From contig BCHS01000012.1 in NCBI GenBank assembly GCA_039545275.1, positions 62,001 to 126,000 of the forward strand: 64,000 nucleotides of DNA. The letters are read 5' to 3'. The position numbers and the translations under genes were made by a program. Position 1 is the first letter of the stretch; every line of letters begins with the position of its first letter. Below, piece after piece: positions 41,775-52,043 of the stretch. The notes below the pieces were generated by a model that was not told the origin of the DNA, made no database searches, and saw only the letters and a program-made list of their open reading frames with translations. Source of the DNA: Pseudomicrostroma phylloplanum. Taxonomy: Eukaryota > Basidiomycota > Exobasidiomycetes > Microstromatales.

Positions 41775-43121
41775 ATGCCGTCTTTCTCAGGCCTCTTGCA
41801 TCTCGTCACGCTCGCTCTGACGCTCACCGTTGCCGCTGGAGATGCTCGAATGGACCTCGTGAGGCGAGGCTCAGGCTCTGACAGAGAAGTCTACGCTGCT
41901 GTCGCACGTGCCTTTGCTGAAGGTGATGTTCGGGAGCGCGGTGTTGAGCAAGACGGTGTCTACAGCATCCCTCTCATCAGGCGAACCGGTACGGCCTTCA
42001 CCAACAACACGCTCCTTCGAAGAGGCGCACAGTCAGTCGATATCGACATTGAGACGTTTGCCATTGAGCTTGGCATCAACGGCAAAAAATACCCTTACAA
42101 TGTCCTGACTCGTGAGTTGGCGTCGGATTCCTGGCGTGCATGGAGTGGCTTCTCAACTGACGTGCTCCTCTTTTCTCATGCCTGCAGACTCCGACCTCAT
42201 TATCGCCATGAATACCAAGGACGATGGCAGTGCTTGGAACCCCGCGGTCGACGTCAAGGCCAAGAAGGCGAAACCCAACGGACCCAAGGTCACTAGCACC
42301 GTTGGTGGGTCTGCGGCCCAGTACAAGGTCTCCAACGTGTCCATCGGCAACAGTACCCTTCACGGCATTGGACTTCTGTACGGAGATGCAGCTACTGCAA
42401 ACGACAAGGGCGATCCCGTCGGTGACCTAGGGCTCGGTCTTCCGGGCTCGACTGCTTTCCGCAACACGGCTGCCTCTAGTATCCTCAAGACGATGTACGA
42501 GGCGAAAACTCTGGCCAAGCCCATCTTTTCTCTGGCCCTGAATCGCCCTAATGACAAGCAGAGCGAGCTCGTTCTGGGCGCCGCGAGCGCGGGAGCTAAA
42601 GGTGCCAAGCTGTTCTGGCAGTCTAGTCAGAAGAACCGATGGGCTGTGAATGTTTCTTTCAACGGACACAAGGGCATCGCTGACCTTGGTGAGTAAAGAG
42701 ACTTGCGACGTCAAAGCACTGAACAGCCCTGGTTGACCGCACGTCTTCCTCACTGTCTCGTTCCACAGCTACGAACACGCACTTCATCATCGCTCCCCCT
42801 GACGTGGCCACCGAGCTTATCAAGAAGGTCGGTCTGACCCCTGAGAAGAACAAGAGTGGCGAGATCGTTGGCAAGTTGGACTGCGCCAAGCACATTGGAG
42901 ATACGAAGATCGACCTCGATGGTGGGTCCCTACTCTTCACCTCCGACTACGGTGCCGTCAAGGACGACCCAGAGGGCAACCAGTGCACCTACATCGTCAA
43001 GGGCGTTGAGCAGGGCGACTACCCCACTCCCTACACCTTCGGCATGGTCGTCTTCTACAACTACAATACGGCTTTCGACTTTTCCTCTGGCAAGCCCAGA
43101 GTCGGCTTTGTTCGCGCCTAG
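41775..43121 (+). CDS. secreted pepsin-like (A1-fold) protein lacking the first catalytic Asp, copy 1
   Basis: Three exons, 41775-42111, 42188-42688 and 42769-43121, phases agreeing; 396 aa. Signal peptide MPSFSGLLHLVTLALTLTVA, a propeptide-like stretch, and a dibasic LLRRG (residues 81-84) just before the fold starts at IDIETFAIELGINGKKY. The usual pepsin order is recognisable: flap region, VGDLGLGLPG, KPIFSLALNR, ELVLGAAS, WAVNVSFNGHKGIADL, PPDVATELIKK, and near the end GDYPTPYTFGMVVFYNYNTA, DFSSGKPRVGF. At the first active site D-T-G-S is replaced by L-T-H-S (residues 111-114). At the second, the Asp remains (D278) but the following T-G is Leu-Ala. An active protease is therefore unlikely. 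First of three tandem paralogues. Confidence 0.82.
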
Positions 43122-43620
43122 ATCAGTCGAATGGCATGATCAGCTCTCTCCAAACCGCTCCCTGTTATCTGTTCCTCTGCTGCTATGGCCCACTGTCCTT
43201 TCACCCTACGAACGCCAAGCCTTCTGTGCCCTGTCCAGAGAATGATCCGAGATTACGCCGAGCGCCCTGGGACCTGACTTCCTCGCGTCCCTGAGTGGAG
43301 ACATTGTTGCCAAGTCAGTAAGCTGACTATGGTTCCGAAAATACTTCGAGGGGCTTATGCCGCTTGTTGCGTGAGGAGGCGCCCTGACGAGGTACAAATT
43401 GTGATCGGAGCCATGTACCTGAAAGCGGCGCGGCCCGGGACAGCATGTCTTCCCGTTTCGGGTATACATTGGAGATCTGCTCAGAGGGGCACCCGTTCGA
43501 TCGCGCACGTTTCACGTATAAGCGACGGACCCTGCTCGCCCTTCGCCTTTGCCCCCTACCCCCCTCACGAACTATTTTCGAACACCCCTCCCGAAATCCT
43601 CCCACACTCATTTTACCACC
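43122..43620. other. intergenic within the pepsin-like cluster
   Basis: 499 bp holding the promoter of copy 2. Apart from the TATA element nothing was recognised. Confidence 0.4.
43517..43522 (+). promoter_or_regulatory. TATA box of pepsin-like gene 2
   Basis: TATAAG, 104 bp upstream of the ATG at 43621, followed by a C-rich leader like that of copy 1. Confidence 0.55.
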
Positions 43621-44787
43621 ATGCCTTCCTTTCGCCAACTTACAAGCCTCGTCGCTATCACACTGTCGCTAGCCGCTGCAACAAGCAATGCGCGCTTCGA
43701 AGTCGCCAGGGGTCCCCCCCAGCCTGTCATGGTCAGCCGCTCGCCCAACGCTGCTAGGAATCTCTTGACCGAACGAGAGCCCGAAGATGGCGTCATGCAC
43801 CTTCCCTTGGTCCGAATGTCCAGCCAGAGCAGTGACGCCAACCAGGTCCTGCAGCGAAGAGGCGGCAAGGCAGAGAACCTTCACATCGACTTTGACACCT
43901 TTGGTATCAAGGTGGAGATCAACGGCAAGCCCTACGTCTACGAATTTGTCAGTAACAGCGACACGGTATTGGGGTACAACGTCAAGGACGATGCCCATGC
44001 CTGGAACCCTACCAAGGACAAGGGAGCTCACAAGGCCGGCCCAGACGTGGTGAACATCTACAAGAAGTCGGCAGAGCAGTTCAAGGTTGACAGTCTCTCC
44101 ATTGGCAAGACGACCCTAAAGGACATGACTCTTCTGTACGAGGAGGCGATTGCCACATCTGCTGCTGGACGTCCCGTCGGGAACTTCGGCTTCGGACTTC
44201 CAAGCTCTTCTGCTTTCACTAGCTTCAAGGCTCCAGGATTTCTCGAGCGTGTTCGCAGGACCAAGGCCTGGCCCAGGAACGTCTACTCCGTGCAGCTGAA
44301 CCGCGGCAACGACGCAGACTCGGTTCTCGTGCTGGGCGACGCACCCAAGGACAGTTTCTGGTCTCCTAGCCAGAAGAACTCGTGGGCTCTGAACGTCGAG
44401 ATCGGCGGCCACAAGGGTATGGCTGACTTCACCACTAGCACCGACGGTATCGTTGTGCCCGTTGATGTCGCCGTCGATCTCATCAAGCAAGCTGGTCTGA
44501 AGCCTCACAAGGACAAGGATGGCAACATCTATGCTACCACCGACTGCAAGCAGAAGCTTCCCGATCTGTACATCAAGCTGCAAGGTGGACGCATGAAGTT
44601 TGTGTCCGAGTCACAAACCTACCCCAATGAGAACGGCCATGGATGCCTGTACATCATCAAGGGTATGGAGCAGGGCGACTACCCTACGCCTTACTCTCTA
44701 GGACTGCTCGTGTTCGCCAATTTCGACCTCTCGTTCGACTTCACCTCGAGCCGACCTATGATTGGAGTATACGGTCTGCCCCAGTAA
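43621..44787 (+). CDS. secreted pepsin-like (A1-fold) protein lacking the first catalytic Asp, copy 2
   Basis: Single exon, 388 aa, ATG at 43621; upstream the frame stays open without a better start. Signal peptide MPSFRQLTSLVAITLSLAAA, propeptide, dibasic QRRGG (residues 78-82) and then the fold at IDFDTFGIKVEINGKPYVYE. The first active site D-T-G-S reads V-S-N-S (110-113). The second keeps Asp (D269) followed by F-T-T. Other pepsin landmarks are intact: VGNFGFGLPS, DSVLVLGDAP, WALNVEIGGHKGMADFTTS, GLLVFANFDLSFDFTSSRPM, IGVYG. Unlike its neighbours it has no introns, which suggests intron loss (for example through a cDNA copy) or intron gain in the others. Confidence 0.82.
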   Translation: MPSFRQLTSLVAITLSLAAATSNARFEVARGPPQPVMVSRSPNAARNLLTEREPEDGVMHLPLVRMSSQSSDANQVLQRRGGKAENLHIDFDTFGIKVEINGKPYVYEFVSNSDTVLGYNVKDDAHAWNPTKDKGAHKAGPDVVNIYKKSAEQFKVDSLSIGKTTLKDMTLLYEEAIATSAAGRPVGNFGFGLPSSSAFTSFKAPGFLERVRRTKAWPRNVYSVQLNRGNDADSVLVLGDAPKDSFWSPSQKNSWALNVEIGGHKGMADFTTSTDGIVVPVDVAVDLIKQAGLKPHKDKDGNIYATTDCKQKLPDLYIKLQGGRMKFVSESQTYPNENGHGCLYIIKGMEQGDYPTPYSLGLLVFANFDLSFDFTSSRPMIGVYGLPQ

Positions 44788-45271
44788 AGGCAGTAACTAG
44801 TACGAGCAGCTCGCTTTTGCCGTAGAAAGGGCTCATACGCCTACTCTGCGTCAGATGGCTTTTGCCGTGCCGCGCGCCTCGGCAGTGACTCCTTCCGTTC
44901 CGCTTCGAGATTTTACTTGTCGACAGTGTCTATACTTGTTCCTTCCAAAATTGTCACCTTCCATTTGCCCTTTTCTCCACCATAATGACGAACATCACTT
45001 TCTTTCATTAGCATGGACTGAGTTTTCGGGAAGCCAGAGCTTGCCTTGTCTCGCGGCTGGCAAGCAAAATTGGCTTAGCAGGGCCAGCAGCGCCCTTGAC
45101 GACTGGATCAATCACTGCCTGAGGACGTAGTCAACAGACAGGTCCGACAGCAACGACGCTGCAAGAAGCTCTAGAAGATGGACACAGTTGCCCAGCAGCG
45201 TGCTCAGGCTTGGTAAGGCGACGTTGAATCCATCTTCGAAGCGCAATGAGAATCCAGGGAAGCGATGAAGC

Positions 45272-45535
45272 CCTGAACCAGATGAGCGGTACCTGATGGA
45301 GGCTCGTGGAGCCAGCATGGAACGCGTGGGGCTCTCAGGGTCGGGAGCAAGTCCTTGAACCAGAGAAGCGGTACCTGACGGAAATTGTTGGAGCCAGCAT
45401 GGAAGGCATGAGGCTGTCAGGGACGGGAGCAAGCGCCTCAACCAGATGGACGGTACCCGACGAAAATTCCCTGGAGCCAGCAGGCCCTGAATTAAATGAA
45501 AGGTACCTGATGGAAGTTCCCGGAGCTAATAGCAA
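45272..45535 (+). repeat. 82-bp tandem repeat, about 2.6 units plus a diverged fragment
   Basis: Units begin at about 45273, 45355 and 45437 (spacing exactly 82 and 82). Shared landmarks are AACCAGA, CGGTACCTGA, TGGAGCCAGCATGGAA and CAGGGTCGGGAGCAAG. The third unit is cut after GGAGCCAGCAGG, and a further diverged fragment (AAAGGTACCTGATGGAAGTT) follows 50 bp later. Because 82 is not a multiple of three, the units fall in different frames, so this is not a protein repeat. Confidence 0.8.
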
Positions 45536-45734
45536 AAGTTTCTCCGGGGGACCTGCAGATCTGCCCTGTTCCTGGAAGTTATGCTGTGTTCCCTGCAAGA
45601 AAGTTTCGTTCTTGTGCCGTCGCTGCGTCGTGCCTTGTACCTCGGTTAAATTAGGGTCCCTCTTGGACCAAGAGTAGGGTCCCTAGTACTAAGAGTAGGG
45701 TGCCTTGTAGCAACGGTGGATCCTCGGAAGAAGG

Positions 45735-45740
45735 TACAAA
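45735..45740 (+). promoter_or_regulatory. TATA-like element of pepsin-like gene 3
   Basis: TACAAA, 100 bp upstream of the ATG at 45835. It is a weak TATA match, but the position equals that of the TATAAG elements of the two paralogues. Confidence 0.4.
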
Positions 45741-45834
45741 TACCGGGCTGGATTTGGAGATTCCAGCCGAGAAACATCCACACCACTCCCTCTCCCTCTA
45801 ATACTACTTACGATCTCCACTTCACTCCACTGCC

Positions 45835-47239
45835 ATGTCTACCTTCTCCTACCTCTTCAGCCTAGTCGCTGTAGCCTTCCTTTTGACCGCTTCCTCATGC
45901 AACGGTCAGTTCACCCTCGCCAGGCGCGCCCATAGACCTGCTAAGCCAGTCCTTCTCGCTAGCCGAGATGGACCCATCGCACCTGTAGTGGAGGGCGAGG
46001 GAGTCTACACTCTTCCCTTGACTCTGACTGCCGGTGTTGAGACCAACTCAAGCTTGGTCCGCCGAGGAAGCACCGAGACTGTTCCCTTCGACTTCTCCAC
46101 CTTGTCGGTACAAGTCGCCATCAATGGCAAGCCCTACACCTACGCGCTCCAGACTGGTGAGTCCGAGGTCGAGCATCGCGATAGAGGAGGCTCGAAGGGT
46201 GGCACTGACTCTCTACCTCGTCTGCTGTATCAACCTCAGGTAGCGATATTACCACGGGGTACAATGTGCAAGCCGCTAAAGGAGCGTGGATTCCGGTAAG
46301 TCTTCCGAGGATGACAATATCAGGATTGTGCATGACTGAACTTTTGCCAACTCGTCTTGACCTGCAGAGCAAAGACCCACAGGCAAAGGTCAACGGCCCT
46401 CCCTCGGCCAACAACTACCATGGCCTCGCTCAAGAAGTCACCGTCAACAGCTTCTCCCTGGGCAAGACCACCGTGAAGAACTTCAACATGATCTACGAAG
46501 CCGAGCCAAACAAGGGCGGCAGGGGCCCCGTCGGCGACCTCGGCTTCGGTCTCAGGGGCCCTACCTTCGGTGGAAAGCCAGAGACCTCGACTAACTTCCT
46601 GGAGCAAGTAGCCAAGAACGGACTTTGGGCCAAGCCCGTCTTCTCGGTGGCCATGAGGCACAGCGGCGCCAGCCAGCTGGTCTTGGGCGCGGAGATCCCT
46701 AGCCCCAACCCGGCTATCCCGACTGCCTGGTCATCAAGTCAGAAGAACCAGTGGGCTCTCACAGCGACCATCGGTGGCCACACTGGACTAGCTGACTTCG
46801 TCACCACCAGTCCCTGGATCACCGTACCTCCGCAGGTGGCTGAGGACTTGATCAAGAAGGCGGGCTTGACGGCCGACAATGATGGCCGTGGTAACATCGT
46901 CGCCAAGTTCGACTGCGCCAGGAGGCCTCAGGCGGACTTGACCATCGACTTCGAAGGAGGTCGACTGCAGATCCCATCGCTCATGACCGCTATCCCCAAA
47001 GCCAACCCCAAGGAGTGCTTGTATGTTGTCAGGGGAACCGAGCAGGGATCTTACCCCACGCCTTTGTGAGTACAATACGCTTGGCAGATGTGTCCGGACC
47101 TTGATCCTTCACTAACATCTCTCGTCCTCGATGCTTTCGCAGCACTTTGGGTTTGCCAGTCTTCGCAAGTTACAACCTTATCTTTTCCTTTGCTTTGGGC
47201 AACCCAAAGATCGGCTTTGGCGTTCGCGACTGGGCTTAG
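45835..47239 (+). CDS. secreted pepsin-like (A1-fold) protein lacking the first catalytic Asp, copy 3
   Basis: Four exons: 45835-46156, 46240-46295, 46368-47065 and 47143-47239; phases agree, 390 aa. Signal peptide MSTFSYLFSLVAVAFLLTAS, propeptide, dibasic LVRRGS (residues 74-79), then FDFSTLSVQVAINGKPYTYA. The first active site reads Q-T-G-S (106-109), so only the catalytic Asp is replaced while the T-G-S loop is kept, the least degenerate of the three. The second keeps Asp (D269) followed by F-V-T. Landmarks: VGDLGFGLRG, KPVFSVAMRHSGASQLVLGA, WALTATIGGHTGLADFVTTS, TLGLPVFASYNLIFSF, PKIGFG. The intron after the Q-T-G codons is at the position of the first intron of copy 1, supporting common descent. 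Confidence 0.82.
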
Positions 47240-48440
47240 GCTAATCTGTTCGTATGACAGGTCCGTGTGGCAAAGTTGAAATTTGCTTAGGCCCGTGTCC
47301 TCTCTACTTTCCTGGGCCAAGTCCTCTTGGTTCTTTGTTTCCCCGTCCTGACCCTTCCCCCCGCTCTGATATCTCAGGGTTTACAAAATCCCTAGAAAGC
47401 CGGGTATGCCAGGCGCATTCCCGGTCGCATGCTACTTGCTCGACCTCATCTGATCCGAAATTGTCATGGTTTTTCCCTCCCTTTCTGCCGACAGCCTGAG
47501 CTGATAAGAGTGAGCAGTGAGCCACGTGAGGGCAAAAGAAGAGGGTGTTTTTCCGGAGCTGTCAGAGTGAACAGAGTGGAAGCCGGGGTGGGCTGCAGAG
47601 GTGAAGTGGTCTGCGAGGCACCGTGCCTCCCAGGAGGGCAGCAGAGGCGCACGTGGGTCCTTGACGGACCTCGTCAATCTTGTCCCTGCCGTCTCCGTAG
47701 TCCTCGTGCCTCTCGGCTAAGACGAGGAATAACCGGCATCTGTCCCTGAAGATGCTGCTGCGTACGCTGCGTGCGCTTTGAGGGCTGTGGGACTGTGGCA
47801 GCCTCCGTAAGTATCTGCCGCAAAGTCCCTGGCTGGGCGATCTTCTGGCAGTGCCTGTGCCTAGCGCCCAGCACCAGCTTCTAACTGTTCCCACGCCACC
47901 GCAGATAGCTCTCGCTAGGTCGATTGTTCCTGTCGGCAACGTTTGCAGAGTGTGCTGCAGCATGGTGCTCTACAGATTATCAAAGAGCTTCTTGCGCCGC
48001 TGCCTTTCTCAGGTTGGGCTTCCCGCACGCGCACGTCGGAGGAGCTCGGCGAATTGCCCGAAGGGGCAGGCGCGGGGTGCAGGCCAGCTCCGACTGCAAT
48101 CAAGCAGCGGAGAAGCGTCGGCGTCTTTTGTCCGCTTGACGCACTGCTTCCTAAATACCGAGGCACAGCACGTTCGCTACTTCGCTCCCTTCTGATGAAA
48201 CTCATGAATCCCGGCTAAAGAAGCGGCAAAGGCGCCGAAGCGGCCACAGAATCATTCGGAAGAGGTGCCGAGATAGGTTCACTAATCATCTGCGGCCCCT
48301 GAAAAGTTCGGCAGCAGTTTACTTCCGGCCTTCCTCCTATTACACGCTAAATACCTCCGCTTCCCTTCCCCGCACCTCGAAGGCCCTGCACCATCCTCTT
48401 CTTCCACCACCTCCTCCTCACCTCCTCATTCTCTACAGCC
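47240..48440. other. intergenic, nothing recognised
   Basis: 1.2 kb between pepsin-like copy 3 and the Git1-like transporter, both on the plus strand. Short frames on both strands conflict and have no features. It marks the right border of the second secretome island. Confidence 0.45.
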
Positions 48441-50279
48441 ATGTCCGACTCACCCAAAGACGACAAGGATCTCGGCGAGGTCCAGCCGCAGGAGCTCACG
48501 CGACAGCCTTCCGACGCTGCAGTCAAGGATGGCAATGTCCAGCTCACCAAGAAAGCTCGGTACAGCGACCTCTTTACCGTCTTCGCCTGTGGATGTGCTT
48601 TGATCTCTGTGAGTCCAAAGCGGCGGGCTCCCATTCTAGCACTCAGCGCTGACATTTGAGCCACCTCTCTCTCCTGACGCTCCCAGGATGGCTACCAGAA
48701 CAATGCGATGACTATGATCAACGTCCTCTTCCAGAAGAGGTACGGAACGAAGGTCTACAACTCAGAAGTGTCTACTCGGATCAGCAACGCATTGCTGGTG
48801 GGCGCAGTCCTCGGTCAAGTGGTAGTAGGAGTCATCTGTGATCGTATTGGCAGGAAGAGCGCCATCGGTGAGTACTCTTTGCGCGCAGCTCGAGAACAAA
48901 AGGCCCACACTCACAGCCCTACTACCTTTGCTTCACAGTCCTCTCCACCGTCATCCTCTGCACTGGAGCCATCTTTGCGACGGCAGCTTCGCCTGTTCAT
49001 CACAGCGTCTCGGCCCTCTTCTGGTGGCTGACCGTCGCAAGGGGAGCCACAGGTTTCGGAGTCGGAGCAGAGTACCCTGCCTCGTCCACCAGCTGCTCCG
49101 AGGCCGCCAACGAGCGCTACTCTCGCAACAAACGATCGACCATCTTCCTCCTCTGCACAAACGTGGTGTTATCTTTCGGTGGACCTCTCGCGGTATCTAT
49201 CTTCCTCATCGTCCTCTCGGCCTCGCAGTATGGAGGAACCACCAGCGCCGAAGACGCCAGGCGCCTGGACATTGTCTGGCGTATCGTCTTTGGTATTGGA
49301 GCTCTGCTGCCCCTCTCGGTCTTCTACTTCCGAATGAAAATGATGAACTCGAAGCTCTACAGGAAGGGTGCCATCAAGCACAACGTCCCCTACTGGCTCT
49401 TTGTCAAGCGATACTGGCCCAGGCTGATCGGTACATGTGGTGCTTGGTTGTGAGTGCGAATCAGGGAGGGATTTGACAGCATGACGATACTGACACACCG
49501 TATACCTCCCAGCCTGTACGACTTTGTGACCTTCCCGAACGGTGCCTTCAGTGGTACTGTGATCAGTACTGTACTGAAGCTGACCAGCCTCCGTGAGATT
49601 GCCGAGTACCAGCTTCTGCTGGGAACCATCTCTCTACCTGGGGCCATCATTGGAGCGTTCCTCGTCAAGAGGATCGGCACTCGGCTGCAACTGGTGCTCG
49701 GCTTTTCTGGCTACCTGATTCTTGGACTCATCATCGGTCTGGCCTGGACGCATATCATCAAGATCCCTGCGCTCTTCGTCGTCTTCTATGGACTCTTCAC
49801 CTCGAGTAAGTGCAGGTGGAACGGGGGCTGCGACGGTGCTGCGTGTACGCAATGAGCTGACCAATGTCTGAATCCTTTCTCTTGCAGTGGGCAACTTGGG
49901 ACCAGGCTCCATTGCCGGCTTGCAGGCTTCCGAATCGTACCCTTCAGCGCTCCGTGGAACCGCCTACGGCCTATCGGCAGCAATCGGAAAGGCAGGCGCT
50001 GCCATTGGCACGCAGGCCTTCACGCCCATTCAGAACGACCTTGGCAAGCAGTACACTTTCATCATTGCCGCTGGTATCGGAGTCGTCGGCATCCTTGTCT
50101 CTTGGTTCTTCTGCATCGACACGAGCAAGCTGGATCTGGAGGCTGAAGATCGCGAGTGGCTTGCCTACCTGCAGAGGAATGGCTGGCATGGCGAGGTTGG
50201 CGCTCCTGAGAAGCAGGAGCTCGACTCTGAAGACGCGGTGAAGAGCACCCAGAGTGTCGAAGATAGCCGCTCGGACTGA
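48441..50279 (+). CDS. MFS transporter of the Git1 (glycerophosphodiester/phosphate) type
   Basis: Five exons: 48441-48608, 48687-48867, 48939-49449, 49513-49805 and 49888-50279; phases agree; 514 aa. A hydrophilic N-terminus of about 40 residues precedes the membrane domain. Motifs: ALISDGYQNNAMTMINVLFQ, KRYGTKVYNSEVSTRISNAL, VGVICDRIGRKSA (MFS loop 2-3), RGATGFGVGAEYPASSTSCS, WFLYDFVTFPNGAFSGTVIS and MGNLGPGSIAGLQASESYPS. DGYQNN, GVGAEYPASS and YDFVTFPNG mark the phosphate:H+ symporter branch that includes Git1 glycerophosphoinositol/glycerophosphocholine permeases and Pho84. I favour Git1 because of the DGYxNN and STSxSEAANE blocks. The substrate is inferred from family only. Confidence 0.85.
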
Positions 50280-50688
50280 GGTAGCACACTTAGCGTGACT
50301 CGACACCGTCTTCACATGTATGAACAAAAGGGCGACATCGCCCCTGACGACCCCCTGTACCACATGATACGCCTCTGTATACGAAATTTCACCGACCTTT
50401 TTGATCTTCTGGCCTCACCCTCGCGAGAGGGCATGATCACACGTGTGTGCTCGGAGAACAACGGAGCCAGTTAGGCGCTTTGGCAGACCATCCTCTGTAT
50501 CCAGTCGATTGCCGCCACCCCAACCCCTCCCGGCCAGGAACGAGCGGCTCACCGGCCCGCACCACCGACCCGCGCCCATGGGGAGCCGGAGCCAGCGAGC
50601 TCGTCCCTGAGCATGTTAGCGTTTGCTTGCCTCCTCCGGAGTGTCCTCTCCGAGCTCACACCTTCACGTCTCATCTGTACCAAGCACC
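50280..50688. other. intergenic, nothing recognised
   Basis: 409 bp between the transporter and methyltransferase genes on the same strand. No TATA box or repeat was noticed. Confidence 0.4.
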
Positions 50689-51734
50689 ATGAGTTCACCT
50701 TCCGAAGCGAGGAAAGAATACCCCATCGTGAGTGGAGATCTTCGTTGCTATCGTCGTGCTTTCTCGCTGTTCGAAAGCTCACATCTCCCACCGCCTGCAT
50801 CCTGCCGTATGCTGCACAGGGCTACAGCGAACCGGAGAGTGCTCGCCTGGACCTGCAGCATCAAATCTTCATCCATGCCCTCGGTGGCGCCCTCTCTCCC
50901 AGAGCAAAGGAGGCCGTCAAAGCCGGCCGCGTCCAGACTGTCCTCGAGCTGGCCACCGGCACCGGTTCCTGGACCTCTTCCGCTCTGAATGAGATTCGAC
51001 ACCTCGCGCCTCCTGGCCAGCCGGTGTCTGTTGTAGCCACAGATGTGGCGAGGTACGAGACGTGGCCTGAAGCGGAACAGGCGGCGGGCGGAGCCATCAC
51101 GTTCGTAGCCGACGTAGACATCCTCGACAATACCGTGCTCGCCTCTCTCAAGAGGAACTACACCAACGACCGCGGCTTCGATCTCGTCCACTTCCGCCAC
51201 ATCGCCATTTTTGTCCCCGCAGAAAAGTGGGAAGGGCTAATGGACTCCGTCATCTCCCTCGTTGCTCCCGGTGGTCTCCTGCAGCACGAAGCCTTCGATA
51301 CGCACCATAACGAGCACACGGTTGCTCCCCCTCTCTCAACCTTTTTCATGGAATTCACGCTACCGATGCTGGCTCATATGGGGAAGATGCCAGAGTCGAG
51401 CTCGCTGTTTGCGGACTGGTGCGTGCAGCGCGGGATGGGCCCAGTCGATAGTTACACCGCGCCTGCCTACGGACGGCACTCTGGGCTCAAAGTCGGAGCA
51501 GACTTCGAGCAACACGAGCGCACTACCGCTCTGATCCGTCAGAATGTGCAAGTTATGACTTCCAATTGGATCTCTTTTGCGGTGGCCGAGCTCGGACTTG
51601 AGCGAGAAGAAGCGCAGAGGAGGGTTGATGAGCTGAGGGAGAGCCTTGATGCTGACATGCACGAGTTCGACGATCGAATCTTCACGAAGATGATCGTCGC
51701 GAAGAAGACGGCTTTGAGCAAAGATGTCTTCTGA
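50689..51734 (+). CDS. class I SAM-dependent methyltransferase
   Basis: Two exons, 50689-50727 (MSSPSEARKEYPI) and 50820-51734, with a 92-nt intron (GTGAGT...CACAG); 317 aa. SAM-binding motif I is VLELATGTGSWTSSAL (about residue 53), an acidic motif II VVATDVARYETWPEAE follows, then FDLVHFRHIAIFVPAEKW (motif IV region) and VAPGGLLQHEAFD (motif V/VI). The architecture (short N-terminal helix, Rossmann fold, helical C-terminus) resembles the LaeA/UbiE-like small-molecule methyltransferases of fungi. The substrate cannot be told. No biosynthetic cluster is visible around it. Confidence 0.82.
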
Positions 51735-52043
51735 GCCATGTGAGCTGCGTACTCGCTCATAGGGCCCGTTATAGAGAAGGAGAAGGAGAGATACATATTC
51801 TGCCGTCCGCCTCACAGGAGGACATGGAGCGAGCGGACTTGGGGGCGAGAAAAGCAGGAGAAAGGATGCGGGCCCGTGCGAGAGGAGCTCGCTTTTCCGG
51901 TGCAGCAAAAAGCTTGACTGCCTTTTCCGTGAAATAATTTCTGCCCATCCTCTTGTCCACGACTTCTTCTCGCCCAATACAATCTGATACAGAGACACAC
52001 AGACAATCTGATACAAGAACTCTGCTAGGCAATTCAATCCGCT
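51735..52043. other. intergenic, promoter of MSH5
   Basis: 309 bp between the methyltransferase stop and the presumed MSH5 start. Includes an imperfect direct repeat of ACAATCTGATACA (near 51978 and 52004). Confidence 0.4.

Larger units (their letters stand above)
44788..45834. other. intergenic with tandem repeat
   Basis: 1.05 kb between pepsin-like copies 2 and 3. It contains an 82-bp tandem repeat (described separately) and a TATA-like TACAAA near the right end. Overlapping frames on both strands arise from the repeat and look spurious. Confidence 0.5.

Noticed and set aside
45306..45677. 123-codon plus-strand open frame over the 82-bp repeat
   Set aside because: Repeat units change frame because 82 is not divisible by three; no signal peptide or family motif, so the frame is probably incidental.
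47562..48205. Overlapping 100-130 codon frames on both strands between the pepsin-like cluster and the Git1-like gene
   Set aside because: Several conflicting frames in GC-rich sequence, none with a start context, domain or splice structure.
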